This document shows positions 20,968-33,409 of a DNA stretch of 64,000 bases, piece after piece. Where the stretch lies: contig OX453279.1 in assembly GCA_949710005.1 (NCBI GenBank), positions 15,344,256 through 15,408,255 of the forward strand. Direction: 5' to 3'. Source of the stretch: Ricordea florida. Lineage: Eukaryota; Cnidaria; Anthozoa; Corallimorpharia; Ricordeidae. Below the pieces are notes generated by a model, which saw only the letters and a list, made by a program, of their open reading frames with translations, had not been told where the DNA came from and did no database searches. A program made the translations under genes and the position numbers. The stretch's first letter is position 1. Every line of letters starts with the position of its first letter.

Positions 20968-23391
20968 CTAGAAATACGACTCCCGCAAAACCCCGCGAAG
21001 CTAGTTTGTAAAGGACTCCTAATGGTTTTTCCTATGAGGTATAAGACCCCAATTTACGTATTTACTTATTATTATATTATTTTTACCTTTTGTACTTTCT
21101 CATTTTTTGCAATTATCATGATTATTATTATCGTATTATTATCATTATCATTTTTAATATTATTACTGGTATTGATATTATTATTAGCATTGTTATTTTT
21201 TATGTTTAACATAATATACTGTTATTGGGTTGGGTTGTATGTCCTAATCTGGGAAAAGGTATTGTTCCTCTACAACTACATGCAATTCTGTTTTTCTTGT
21301 GAATAGGGTTTGTATCATAGGAAGTAAAAATTACTCAACTCTGAACAATACCATTTCTTCTTTTAAGCTTAGAATCTAGTCATGGTTGCCACAGCCATAA
21401 GATCTTTAAATTTCCTGACTTTTCCCTGACAAATGTAAAATTTCCCTTACCAACTAAATTAGAAAAGTCACAAATTAGTCCTGGTAGTGACCTCCAACCT
21501 CCTCTCACAACCAACCTCTCCACCCATTTATTTAATATGCTTTCAGAAAGTCACATACAGTGTACGTGGATTGATAGTTTCTTACGATAACCAATTCATG
21601 GAAAAAGGATTGATTTTCTTGGAAACCCAAAATCAGCTTGTCATTTAATTCCACCAATCCAACACATTTCATGTCACATTCTTGACCACACCAAACCAAA
21701 GCTGAATTGGCAAGAAATAAATTAGTAGTATTAAATTTCACTTTTCCCTGACTTGATTTGAAATTCCCTTACTTTTCACTGACCTTGAAGAATTTTTTCC
21801 CTTACCATTTTCTGACCTGTGGCAATCATGCCAGTGCAGTCATTTGTCCATACAGTTAGTGTGGAAAATCATGATTGAAAGCATAGGGCATTTAGGAAAC
21901 TTCAAAGACTTGTTATTACATACAGCACCCTTGCAATGAATACATAAAACAGCAAACAGAAAAACAGCTAAAACTTTTAGCATTTCAAACTTTAGTTTCT
22001 CCCTTGTAGAGTTTTTCCAATGTAAAAGGTCAACTGCATATTGTGGTTGTTATTAAATATTTGTATTTGACATCATTAAAATGAATTAAACAGCATTAAG
22101 GAAAAAGGTTAAGATGTTGTCTAATTTTGCAAATTAGGGCTTAAATTAACTTTTCATTTGTGGGAAAAGGGTGGGTGCTAAGAGAGTAATTCCCAGGAAT
22201 GCATGGAACTCAAAGGTAAAAACCCATTTTGAAATGGCTATGGAACTTGTCTGTCCCAACGAAACTTTTTAATTACGTAATACATATATGTAGCAAAGAA
22301 ATAGAGCAAAGAGAAATACTACTCAGAAGTCCGTAACGACATCTGCTTTATTTACAAATAATTGCATTGAACAGTGATAATATTGCGGAACCGGTAACTT
22401 ATTGTTTGGTATCTATTCTGTTGAAAATGCTGAACATAACTGCTACATCAAACAAATCTACAATATACTTTCACTGTTGCAATGATATCAGATCACATAA
22501 TTATAAATAATTGCTATCACAAATGCAATCTCTGTATTGGGAATTTCTTACAAATGGAAGGCAATCGTTTTACTACGAAAAATACCTACTTGCATTCTCA
22601 TTGCAGTATTAATACTACGTTACTGTCATCTTTCATTTCTTTGCGGTTGGTTTCTGTTTCCCCTTTCCTGGCACTTTTTTCACGACGATATGGTAATCTG
22701 TTTTGTCGTTCGCCTTCTGATTCTGGCTCCTACTCCGTGTACCGGCACAGACGACGTAAAACAAAGCCAGACAATAACAAACATGTTACTGAATAATTTT
22801 ACACACAATGATGAAACAATGCGCTACGTCATCTGTGCCGGTACACGGAGTAGGAGCCCTGATTCTGTCTGCATGCTGGAAGTCGTTCCTACTCGGTTTC
22901 CGTTCTAAGTCATTTTGCTAAATTTTGTTCGCCAATTTCGTTATGTAATCGCTTGCTCATGTCCTGTATACCTAAAACGAGTCTTTGTTTCTATCCATAA
23001 CAAATTCAATATCCAATCTAACTTGATGGTAACTTGATGGTATTCCTGGTCCTTTTCCTTGCTGATTCCTTTGTTTTTTTTGAGCGAGCAGTTCTTGTCT
23101 TAGCTGCGATGTCTCTTGTTATCGTCCCTACCGTCGTTTCTCAATCTCTGCTTTGAGTCGCCGCTTCCCGTGCGGCATTCAAACTTACTCGACGACGATC
23201 TCTCACCATTCTTTCTTGTATATGTCGGAGATCTTCTTGCTGGGATGTACTTCCAAGACGAGTGAAATCGGTTTCCACAAAATTCGCATTATTTTCAAAA
23301 CATCATTCAAGGAATTCGTAATGTCGGAATTTCACATGGAGTAATGTTGCCAGGTAACCTGGCCTGCGAACGGACACCTTTAAAATATAGA
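20968..23391 (-). mobile_element. Helitron-like repeat unit C (divergent subfamily)
   Basis: Same termini (CTAGAAATACGACTCCCG at the left, AAAATATAGA at the right), but most of the first kilobase is missing and the rest is clearly diverged from units A, B, D, E and F, so it is an older or separate subfamily. It is interrupted by a 134-bp MITE at 22725-22858. Confidence 0.5.
22725..22858. mobile_element. MITE with 8-bp target duplication (hAT-type), copy 2
   Basis: 134 bp; inverted repeats start GGCTCCTACTCCGTGTACC and end GGTACACGGAGTAGGAGCC. The 8-bp duplication CTGATTCT is at 22717-22724 and 22859-22866. Size, GGCTC termini and internal GACGTAAAACAAAG match the element at 2363-2494, so both belong to one family. 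Confidence 0.9.
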
Positions 23392-23412
23392 TATATATAA
23401 ACATATATATAA

Positions 23413-26061
23413 CTAGAAATACGACTCCCGCAAAAACCTCGCGAAGCTAGTTTTTGAAGAAGTCACAGTGCTTTTATATTTTATTTTTTATTTGATATTT
23501 TTCATGTTAGGGTAATCCCCATTATTTTATTTGTTACGCTGTGTTTGGTACACAATTAGTGACACCTGGTGCAAATTACATGATCAGTATACTGCACAAC
23601 AGAGTGCTTAAAAATTGACCTTTATTTAGCTCTTTTACTGCCACTGAGAGTGCACCAGAGGGAATAGAAGTAAAATTATTATTGATTCTCTTGACAGGGA
23701 ATACAGAGTCGATGAGGTATCACAATAATATTCACTTAACACAAATTGAAAATGATTGTAAATCTTTTGCAGGTGAAATTTTGAAGAGTTGATATGAATG
23801 CTTGTGTTTACCACGGTGTAAGAACCTGTGTTTTTTTTTTTTAGTTTTATTTTCTTAGTCTGAGTCTACTGCTTTGTCTTCTTTGTTGTACATCACTTTT
23901 AAACACAATATGTTCTTACACCGAGGATGAGTTGAATGCTCCAATTATTTTTTATTTATGTTTTTTGTTATTATATCAACAGAAGTGTGAGATACAATGT
24001 CATTACATAAAATAAAAATTGTGGGTAAAACAATTGGATTCTACAAAAACTTTAAATAAAGGTTTGGTAATAGTGAGTGCCGACTGTATAGTATGTGGTC
24101 GTGCTATTTTTAGGTCATCTCATAAAAACAATACATGTAAGAAAGAGTTATTGAAATCTTAATATGTTGATAAAGATTGCTGCACTACATAGTCCTGTAA
24201 AAAATAATGTTAAATCAACATCAATCAGTCAAAAGTGTATACCACATGAAAGTTTAATTGTGCTGTTACAGAAACAGGCAAAATATCCATAACCAACCAG
24301 AGAATAGTATATTATTTTGAATACATGAAAATTTCTATAATAAAAACTGCAGAAGAAAGATTTAATATACGCATGGTATTTCATCAAAAAAGTCATGGCA
24401 GGCAAAGGTATTGAACTTGTAACCAATGACATATAGTAACGAGAAGCACTATCATTATATTATTATCATTATTATTATCATTACTATTATTATTACTGGT
24501 ATTGATATTATTATTATTGTTATAGTTTTTACGTTAACATAATATATTTTTATGGGGTGGGATGCATGTCCTAATCTTAGTAAAGGTATTGTTACTCTAC
24601 TACTACAAGCAATACAAAAATCTTTTTAATAGGCTTTCCATAAGAGGTGGTAGTAATCAAAACAGCACCAAACAATACCATTTCTTCTTTAAGGCTTAGA
24701 ATCTAGTGCAGTCATTTGTCTATAAATTTTGTGTGGAAAATCATTGAAAGCATAGGGCATTTAGGAAACTTGAAACACTTAATTGTTACTACATACAGCA
24801 CACTTGCAATGAATATATGAGAAAGATCATAAACATTTTGGCATTACAAAATTTATTTTCTTCTTTATAAAGTTTTTCCAGTGTAAAAGGTTAACTGTAT
24901 GTTGTGGTTGTTATGAAATATTGATATTTGACATGATGATCATAAAAATAAAGTAAACAGCAGAAAGTAACAAAGTTAATATGTTATGTCTAACTTTTCA
25001 AATTAAGGCTTGAATGAACATTTCATTTGTGAAAAAAGGGCAGAGGTTCTAGATAGCAATATTATCAGGGGAGGGGGGGGTCATTGCACTCTAAGGTAAA
25101 ACTGACCCATTGTGAAAAGGCTATGAAACTTGTTGTCTCTACGCAATATTATTGAAACCTTTCAATCAGAGAATACATACATATATATATAGCAAAGAGA
25201 AATACTACTCAGAATTCAGTAATCACATTTGCTTTATTTTGAAATGATCGCATTGATCACTGATAATATTGCAGAACCAGTACTTTATAGTGACACAGGG
25301 TATATATTCTGTTGAAAATGTTTAACAGAACTGCTAGATCAAGAAAATTTACAATATTTTCACTGTTGCAATGATATCAGATCACATCGTTATAAATGAT
25401 TGCTATAACAACTGCAACTCTCTGTGTTGGGAATTACTTCAAACTGGAAACGCTATCGTTTTATTATGAAAAATACCTATTTACATTCTCTTGTAATCTG
25501 TTGGTCGTCTTCCGATTCCGTTTTTAGACTAATAGAATTATTTTCCAGAGATATCTCCAATCGTTGAAGTCGTTCTTACTCGGTGTCCCTTCTAAGTCGT
25601 TTTGCTAAATGTACTACGCCAATATATTTCGTTATGTAATCGTTCACTCATGTCCTGTATTTCCATCAATAACACATTCAAATTCAAAACTAACTTGATT
25701 GAATTCCTAGTCCTTTTCCCTGCTGTTTCGTTTGCCTTTTTCTGGAGCGAGCAGTTGTTGTCTTGGCTGTTGTTATTCTCCCTGCTGTCGTTTCTCTATC
25801 CCGGCTTTGAGTCGTGCTTTCCCCGTGTTGATTTTCACGGTATTCGAACTTACTCGGCGACGATCTCGTGCTAATATTTCTTGAATATCTCGGAGATCAT
25901 CTTGCTGGGATGTACTTCCAGGACGAGTGAAATCGATTTCCACAAAATTTCCATTACTTTCAAAAAGGCATCACCGAATAATGGCGGAAATTCAGCAGTT
26001 CTCAAGTGCGTTACTATTGCCAGGTAACCTGGCCTGCGAACGGACACCTTTAAAATATAGA
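23413..26061 (-). mobile_element. Helitron-like repeat unit D (2.65 kb)
   Basis: Follows unit C head-to-tail, separated by 21 bp of TA-rich sequence. Compared with unit B it lacks a short block near 23960 and carries a G-run near 25069-25079. The same minus-strand coding relic lies near 25740-25950. Confidence 0.58.
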
Positions 26062-26086
26062 TATATATATATATATATACATATAT

Positions 26087-26196
26087 AAAAACTCTCGGCT
26101 CGATTTACTCGGGCTTGCGAGCCACGTGGTCTGAACCGGAACCGACACGATTAGTAACCTCGCTACGCTCGGCCTTCGGCCTCGCTTCGCGAGGAA
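26087..26196. repeat. GC-rich 110-bp repeat, copy 3
   Basis: Same as copy 1. It is followed after a short TA run by copy 4, so the two form a direct tandem pair. Confidence 0.85.
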
Positions 26197-26215
26197 ATAT
26201 ATATATATACATATA

Positions 26216-26326
26216 TAAAAACTCTCGGCTCGATTTACTCGGGCTTGCGAGCCATGTGGTCTGACCGGAACCGACACGATTAGTAACCTCGCTACGCTCG
26301 GCCTTCGGCCTCGCTTCGCGAGGAAA
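26216..26326. repeat. GC-rich 110-bp repeat, copy 4
   Basis: Second member of the tandem pair; joins interior sequence of the TTAA element at 26327. Confidence 0.85.
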
Positions 26327-26362
26327 AAGTTCTGGAGTCGGAAAGAATTACAAAAATAACTT

Positions 26363-26688
26363 TTATTGCCCTGAGGCTACAAGACGTGCGTCGACTTTCC
26401 GTCCAGTGGACTGACCAATGTTGAATTTAGCAGTGAGGTAGGCCTTCTGCTTTTCACTAAAACGGTACGCCTTTTTAGCTGGTCGCAAGGCCCATCCCTC
26501 TGTTAAACGTTCTCTGGATTGTTTGTTTGCAACGCTGGTGGTTCTTATTAAGGTTGGCAAGACACCGACACCCTCTTCTAAAACCTGCTGATAGCCAAGC
26601 TTAGCAAGATCCATAAGAGTGTGTTTTTCCAAGGACCGTATGCATTTCTCAGAGGATAGATGTTTGGTTAATGCCGAGATTTGGATCT
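26363..26688 (-). CDS. Coding fragment inside the TTAA element, function unknown
   Basis: The open frame (ATG at 26632) reads as protein-like sequence: LMDLAKLGYQQVLEEGVGVL and later GWALRPAKKAYRFSEKQ and YLTAKFNIGQSTGRK. The same frame is open upstream to about 26688 and starts after CTGTATCACAG, which could be a splice acceptor. It begins in the inner inverted repeat and is the only plausible remnant of the element's own gene. No domain is recognised with confidence. The 3' end meets a GC-rich repeat, so the gene is probably truncated. Confidence 0.45.
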
Positions 26689-28275
26689 GTGATACAGCGG
26701 GAAATTCTGAATTGAAGATGATGTTTTGTTAGTGAAAATTTAAACGGAGATGGCTTGTGTGCTCCAGGAGATTCTGTTAGTTTTGATTGCACAGTCCTTC
26801 TTTATTTATTGACAATTGTGCGATGTTTTGCAGGTGACTACCTTAAAAGAAATAACTAAATAATATGTTTTGTATTTCATTTTCACTTACCGTGTACAGC
26901 AAAACACGTGACTTGAAAAATGTGAGGTAACACAACACCAAAAAACGAGATGAATTGGCTTCTTCGTTTTCTGTGTTAGTATGGGAGGATTATTAACTCC
27001 CTATCTATAGTTATAGTAAACAAATAAGTTAGTCTTTTTTTATGAAATGTATAAACAAGACGGAGGGTTTTACTCTTCTCCTGTGGAACTTGGAGCATGT
27101 AACACGACATAAGATCAGTAAGTAAACATTCCTGATATTTACATAACTTAAACTTTGCGATGTGGGAAATCTACTTCTCAAGTTAGCATTATACTTTTTA
27201 AAGATTATTGTAATATATGTTTAATTTCGTTTAATCTTGTTTCGGTTTTTTGGACTTAACATTGAGTACGATAGCCAAGGGACGGACCATTTAAAATCGA
27301 ACTGTCGATGGCCGGCGCTCCTCTATCATTTTATTTAATTGTAAAAATAAACTTACAATGGTTCATTTCTATCATACCTCAAAATATCAGTCTATTTTTA
27401 CTGACATTGTTTGCTTGCTCCATGGTGCATTTTGAAAGCTTCTTCAGAAGCTTTTTTACCTCCGGAACCATACACACGAGTTCCGATGCATCCGAGGCGA
27501 CTTCATGACCCTGGTCCTCCAGCCCTTTTTATAGCTTTCTTGTTATTATTGGACGGATAATTTCGTTTTATTAGTCTCTCAGATAGAAATACCTGTTAAG
27601 GTAACAGAATTCCACCAATTTTTTGCGCTTTGAGGGGTAAGTCATAACTTCCGTATGATTTTCTCCTCGATTTGCATATGTTTTCCTTTGTTTACATTCC
27701 CGTTCTTGTCGCGGACAGGCGACTTGGGGGGCACAAGTTGAAATTTTATTACTCGCACGTGTTTAAATTCGCAGAGCTAAAACTTCAGGTGTAATTAAAA
27801 AAATAACAGTTCATTCGTTTGGTATAGTATTTTTTTCAATTTGTGACATACCATGATCGACTTTTGACGGTTGAAGTTGGGCGTTATTTTGACTACCAAA
27901 ACAACACACAATCAGAGCGCACACAATAAAAGCCAGAAACTATATTAAAGTAGTTATTTTGCGAAGCCTTTTTACGGGGTCTTGAAGCTGTGGATATGTG
28001 CTAAATACATGAGTATTATCAAGTCAATAGGAGCTTTTGCGCGCTTGTACTGTTTCGTTGAAATATGTTGAAATTTGCACCCGTTTCCCGAATGAAAAAA
28101 TGTAGTTTTTGCGAATTTTGGAACTTTTCTAAAATTCTCAAAATGTAAAGCGCTTGGGGATTTCTTAATATCGTTTCTTGAAATAGTTCCCCCAAAGGGA
28201 TTTTTGGGTGGTATCAGCCAAAATTCGAATTTTTGGAACTGATTTGAGATTCTCGATATTTTCCGACATTGGCTC
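26679..28275 (-). repeat. Right terminal inverted repeat of the TTAA element
   Basis: Nearly 1.6 kb and not interrupted, unlike the left arm. It ends TGGCTC just before TTAA 28276-28279. It contains AAGCTTCTTCAGAAGCTT, a perfect local palindrome near 27437. The plus-strand frame at 27308-27508 is the mirror of 9755-9955 and is not called as a gene. Confidence 0.9.
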
Positions 28276-31200
28276 TTAAAGAAAACAAGGTTGATTCAAA
28301 CAATGGCAATGCTGAACAACAGTCACAAGCAAGACAAGGAAATGCTTTGCCTCATAATGTTACTGGGGCCGGCAACGATGGAGAAACCGCCGTGGCGACA
28401 ACTGGGGCCGGAGAAAACCGAGTGTGTCTTGGGATCGTGCCAATCAAAGTTCAAGGAAAAGGCGGTGACAGGATGGTTGAAACATATGCCTTGCTTGACA
28501 ATGGTTCGGAGGTGACACTGTGCCACGAAAGGCTAGCGAAGGAACTTAAGCTTGATGGAGATAGACTTCGTTTCACATTGACTGGAATGACGGGTTCCGC
28601 GCAGGTGGAAAGCTGCCTTGTAGATTTGGTTGTGACGTCTATAAATGAGTCAGCTACTGTTGAATTGTTGAATGTGAGAACAGTCAATAACATGCCAATT
28701 TCTACAAGTTGCATCGTGAAGAAAGAAGACCTTGCTCGCTGGCCTCACCTTCGAGACATTGACATTCCGGTGATAGAAAATGGAGAAGTTATGCTGTTGA
28801 TTGGTCTGAAGGAGAATCCCGGCTTGTTCCTTCCACTTGAGTGTAAATCTGGTGAACACAATGAGCCGATAGCTATCCGATACAGCTTAGGATGGACGGT
28901 GATGGGTCCAATGGAGGATCAGAAAAGAGATCGCAGTTATTCTATGAACTTTGTCTGCACGAAAGAAAGTCAGTTGACTCAAAAGGGGGTCCACCACAAC
29001 ATCGAGCCGTTTGAACATTTGTGTAATGAAACTCTCCTTGACAAAGAAACTGGTGTAGTGGAAAGAAATGCAGATTTCACAAGGAAGCAAGAGGAAACTG
29101 TTTGTGGAGAGAAAGGACAAGACAGTAATGAAGCAAAACGTCAAATGCATGTGAACGTCCTCCAGCCAAAGGAAGATGTTAAACATGACACTGATAACGA
29201 AATCTTGCATCGCCAACTCGAGCGGCTTTGGAAAACTGATTTTGAGGACGCTGCTGTAGGAATAGACAGCCTTCCATCAGTTGAATACAACAAAGCCTTG
29301 AACAAGATGGAACAATCCCTGCAAAGAGTGGGTGACCACTTCCAAGTTGGCCTGCCATGGCGTGAAGAATCACCATATCTCCCCAACAGTAAACCAATGG
29401 CAGAACAAAGGTTACGACTTCTGAAGAAACGATTGCTTAAAGATGAAGATTTACTTACGAAGTACCAAACCACGATGGAAGAGTACATAGGTAAGGGACA
29501 TTCCCAGAGAGTTCCAAGAGAAGAGTTAGATGCAAGAGAACGACCAGTGTGGTACCTTCCACATCACCCTGTGACACACCTGTTGAAACCAGGAAAGGTC
29601 AGAGTGGTTTTTGATTGTGGTGCAAAGTACCATGGAACTTCCCTCAATCAGCAATTGTTACGAGGCCCTGACTTAACGAATTCATTAGTAGGAGTATTAA
29701 TCAGGTTTCGCCAAGAATTTGTTGCCATGGCAGCCGACATTGAGGCTATGTTTCATCAAGTTTACGTTGACCCTGAAGACCGTGATGTATTAAGATTCCT
29801 TTGGTGGCCCAATGGAGACTTGAATGAGGAACCACAGGAGTACCGCATGGTGAAACACCTATTTGGCGCAACCTCGTCGCCAAGTTGTGCGAACTTTTGC
29901 CTAAAGAAAACAGCATCGATTTATCAGGCAGAATTCGACCCTGTAACAGTCCAAATCGTGAAGAAAAACATGTATGTTGATGATTTGATGAAATCTGTCA
30001 GTTCACCCGAGATTGCGTTAAGTCTGTCTGCACAACTACGAGAATTGCCGGCGAAAGGTGGCTTCAGGGTGACAAAGTGGCTTAGCAATGACCGGAACGT
30101 GTTAGCTGGAATACCAGAATCAGAAAGAGCAAGTTCAGTTGTCAACCTGGACATAGAAGATTTACCGACCGCGTGTGCGCCTGGTTTGAAGTGGAACGTT
30201 GAAGCTGACAAGTTTGTCTGGGAGGTGTCAGCCAAAGTTCGGCGACTACTGGAAGAGAAGCCGATGACCAGACGTGGAGTCTTGCAGTTGTGAGTTCGTT
30301 GTTTGATCCACTTGGTTTCATTGCCCCCTTCATAATGAAGGCCAAGCTATTGCTACAAGAACTCTGCCGAAAGGAGCTAGGATGGGACAGTGCCATTAAT
30401 GAACAAGAAAGGGTTCAATGGTTACGCTGGCGGGAAGACCTTCCAAAATTACAAGGACTTGAAATTGATCGATGTTTTAAGCCGAAAGACTTTGGCGAAA
30501 CAAAGAGTGTTCAGCTGCACATTTTCTCAGATGGATCACGTGTAGGGTATGGAGCAGTAGCTTACCTGCGCTTCGTTGATGTCTTCGACAGAATCCATTG
30601 TAGCTTTGTCATGGGGAAGGCTCGACTAGTCCCCATCCATGAGATCACTATTCCAAGGTTGGAATTATCTGCAGCAGTTATCTCAGTTAAGCTGAACCAA
30701 ATCATACGTGAAGAGTTGGAAATCAAGATAGATCAAGTGAATTACTGGACTGACTCTACTACAGCGTTGAAATGCCTGAACAACGACACCAAGCGGTTTC
30801 ACACCTTTGAGTCGAATCGCCTCACTACGATTCGAAGCTTGTCGTCCACGTCAGACTGGAGATACGTCAACCGAGATGATAACCCAGCAGATGATGCATC
30901 CAAGGGGTTAAGGCTTGACGAGATGATGAAGAATAGTCGGTGGTTAAATGGTCCAGCGTTCCTTTGGAAGGAAGAAACCTCCTGGCCAGCAATGATTGAA
31001 GTGCCCACCTTGAAAGATAGTGACCCTGAAGTCCGAAAGGAAAGCAGAATCTACACCGCTGCTGCTGTGCAAGATTCGATAGAAAGTTTGATACAGCATT
31101 ACTCTTCATGGTGGAAATTGAAGAGAGCGTTTGCTTGGTTGTTACGGTACAAGAAATTTCTCCAGCGCAAAATTTGCAAGTGGAAAATTGATGGCGTCCT

Positions 31201-32689
31201 TGATAGTGCTTCTCCCCTAACAAGCACAGACGAGATAGTTGGAAACCTATCCATAACTGAGCTGCAGAGGGCTGAGGAGGAAATTGTTCGACAAGTCCAG
31301 AAAGCGACCTTTCCAAAGGTGTTTGAGGCACTTAGCAAGCTCTCACCTGGTGCAAGCGAACGGTTAATGAAGAAGACAACACGGAAAGTGGGCACCTCGA
31401 TCTTCAAATTGAATCCAAAGTTAAGAAATGGGTTGCTGTCCGTTGGTGAAAGATTACAGAGTGCTCCTGTGGATGAAGATTTGAAATATCCTTATATCCT
31501 GCCCAATGATCACCACGTGACGGAGCTAATTATCCAGCACAGCCACAGGAGTGTGGGCCATATGGGTCAGGAATCTGTTTTATCATCTCTGAGAGAAAGG
31601 TTTTGGATTGTAAAGGGACGCTCTGCAGTGCGACGTGTATTGAAAAGGTGTGTTGATTGCCAAAAGAGGAAGGCACCAACTGGAGAGCAGTTCATGGCAA
31701 AGTTGCCTGAAGACAGGATCACCCCCAACAAACCTCCCTTCACATATGTCGGTGTGGACTTTTTTGGCCCTATAGAAGTAAAGCAGGGAAGAAGTAGAGT
31801 CAAGAGATATGGATGCATTTTCACGTGCTTGACAGTCCGCGCCATACACATAGAGGTTGTAAAGACCTTAAATACAGATTCCATGATTAATGCATTGAGA
31901 AGATTCATTTGCCTCAGAGGATACCCCGAGGAAATTAGGAGCGACCGTGGAACAAACTTCACTAAAGCGGACAAGGAGTTGAAAGAGGCAATTGAAGAAT
32001 GGAGTCAGCAAAGGATCGATGGATTCTGTGCTCAAAGAGGAATTCAGTGGATCTTCAATCCTCCAGGAGCGGGTCATATGGGAGGAGCATGGGAGAGAAT
32101 GATCAGGTCCGTGCGCCAAATCTTGAAGGTCTTATTGAAGGAACAAGTGGTCTGTGACGAAGTGCTTCACACCGTGCTGACGGAAGCAACCAACATCCTC
32201 AACAGTAGACCTTTGACGCGAAACAGTGATGATCCTATGGATGAAGAACCCTTGACTCCAAACCATCTGTTGCAGCTGCGACCATGTCACAGTTTGCCCC
32301 CAGGAATTTTCGGGAAAGAAGATTTGAACTGTCGGCGCCAATGGGGACAAGCGCAATACTTGTCAAATCTCTTCTGGAAACGGTGGATTAAAGAATATCT
32401 TCCGACTCTTCAGGAACGAAGGAAGTGGAACGAACCAAAGGATAATTTTGATGTGGGTGATGTCGTTCTGCTAGCTGACGAGAACTTTCCGAGAGGTCAG
32501 TGGCCCCTTGCACGAGTCATCGAGGTCTTTCGTAGCGAAGATGGACTTGTGCGTTCTGTAAGAGTAAAGACAAGCTGCACCGTTATGACCCGCGCAAAGC
32601 GCCAAAGACAAAAGGAGGTGAAAACGACAGTGACAACCCTCGTACGACCAATTACAAAGCTGTGTCGTCTTGAACTGTCAAGTCATTAG
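28276..32689 (+). pseudogene. BEL/Pao Pol region: protease, reverse transcriptase, RNase H, integrase; one frameshift
   Basis: The frame resumes at TTAA 28276. The protease core is near 28490 (LLDNGSEVTLC). Reverse transcriptase spans about 29550-30050 with VFDCGAKYHG, MAADIEAMFHQV and the active site YVDDLMKS near 29970. A one-base frame change near 30283-30293 separates this part from the rest. RNase H-like sequence follows (FSDGSRVGYGAVAY near 30525). The integrase has an HHCC zinc finger (about 31540-31660) and a core with VDFFGP near 31756, RSDRGTNF near 31940 and GGAWERM near 32085. A C-terminal domain includes KRWIKEYLPTLQERRKW. Domain order and content are those of BEL/Pao. The frameshift makes Pol defective. 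Confidence 0.93.
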
Positions 32690-33049
32690 TTATTCAGAAT
32701 CATCTGGAACTGTGATCACACTTGCAAGTAGCACCTTGATATCCTTGACGTACCTGGACGGCATTCCAAACTTGCGGTTGACGCAGACTCCGATCCAAAT
32801 TTGTTGACCAACATTGGACATTGCATTTGACATTACCAATATGCCTTGAACTCGTGTGGATCTACTTTTGACGTCGACTTAATTGGGTGTATTGACACTC
32901 TTACCTAGTGACATTTATCTAAAGAAGTGGACAGTTTGTTTATATTGCTGACTGTTATAAAGTAGCTTCACGGCATTTCACGTTGAATCGCAATGGCAAC
33001 AGATAGTTTGTAAATGAAATAGTTTCCATAGGTTTCATTTAGGGGCCGG
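32690..33049 (+). other. BEL 3' untranslated region
   Basis: No coding frame. The purine tract AGGGGCCGG directly precedes the 3' LTR and is the likely plus-strand primer site. Confidence 0.6.
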
Positions 33050-33409
33050 TGTAACTCCCATTGCGTGCCTACATTTGACGTCATAATCCGGGACATTTTC
33101 CATGTGCTCAGTCTTAGAAGAACTAGTCGCCATGTTTTGCATTGGCATAACTTGTTATTCAAATTGTTGAGTTGTGGACACTTTGAATTCGAAACAGTCG
33201 GTAAGTTCTGTCGTATTCTGTGTGTGTGTTGTAATTTCGCTCGTTAAGGTGTAATTTCTTTTCGTAGAAAACCTGCTTATTGTCTAATTGGATGTTTACC
33301 CGATGTGATGACTGGAAAATTTGTGGAATTGTCAATGGAACATTTGTAAATAAATGGTTGAGTTTTCGCTTTCGAATCTTACGCATATGGTCCTGGGAAT
33401 TGCGTAACA
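33050..33409 (+). repeat. BEL 3' LTR
   Basis: 360 bp, starting TGTAACTCC and ending GCGTAACA, followed by CAACT. Few differences from 6090-6449. Confidence 0.95.

Larger units (their letters stand above)
8984..28279. mobile_element. TTAA-flanked DNA transposon with very long terminal inverted repeats (Kolobok- or piggyBac-type target)
   Basis: The 4-bp duplication TTAA lies at 8984-8987 and 28276-28279. The element body starts GAGCCA and ends TGGCTC. Inverted arms match for more than 1.2 kb: 8988-10218 pairs with about 27050-28275, continued by 14904-14938 against 27016-27052 and by 20422-20606 against 26679-26864. Exact removal of the element and one TTAA rejoins the BEL frame (TGL then KENK). 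The interior has collected a gypsy element, Helitron-like units and GC-rich repeats. No transposase is recognised, so superfamily is open: TTAA fits Kolobok or piggyBac. Very similar arms suggest a fairly recent insertion. Confidence 0.85.
6090..33409 (+). mobile_element. BEL/Pao LTR retrotransposon, expanded to 27.3 kb by nested insertions
   Basis: The two 360-bp LTRs (6090-6449 and 33050-33409) start TGTAACTCC, end GCGTAACA and are nearly identical. The element is flanked by the 5-bp duplication CAACT (6085-6089, 33410-33414). Without the TTAA element at 8984-28279 it would be about 8 kb, normal for BEL/Pao. Domain order is Gag with DUF1759 and zinc knuckles, protease, reverse transcriptase, RNase H, integrase and a C-terminal integrase-associated domain. 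It inserted into LINE C. It carries one pol frameshift besides the large insertion, so it is inactive as it stands. Confidence 0.95.

Noticed and set aside
21022..21306. 94-codon hydrophobic plus-strand frame
   Set aside because: Built from an ATT/TTA microsatellite in Helitron-like unit C; low complexity.
26050..26277. Frame with internal repeats (SVPVQTTWLASPSKSS-type)
   Set aside because: Produced by two tandem copies of the GC-rich 110-bp repeat plus TA runs.
14932..26326. Regularly repeated blocks that might suggest a CRISPR or satellite array
   Set aside because: Units are 2-3 kb with transposon-like ends in a eukaryotic setting; no short repeat-spacer structure.
30280..30300. Programmed frameshift in BEL Pol
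   Set aside because: BEL/Pao elements normally read through this region in one frame, and the site has no slippery sequence; a simple indel is more likely.
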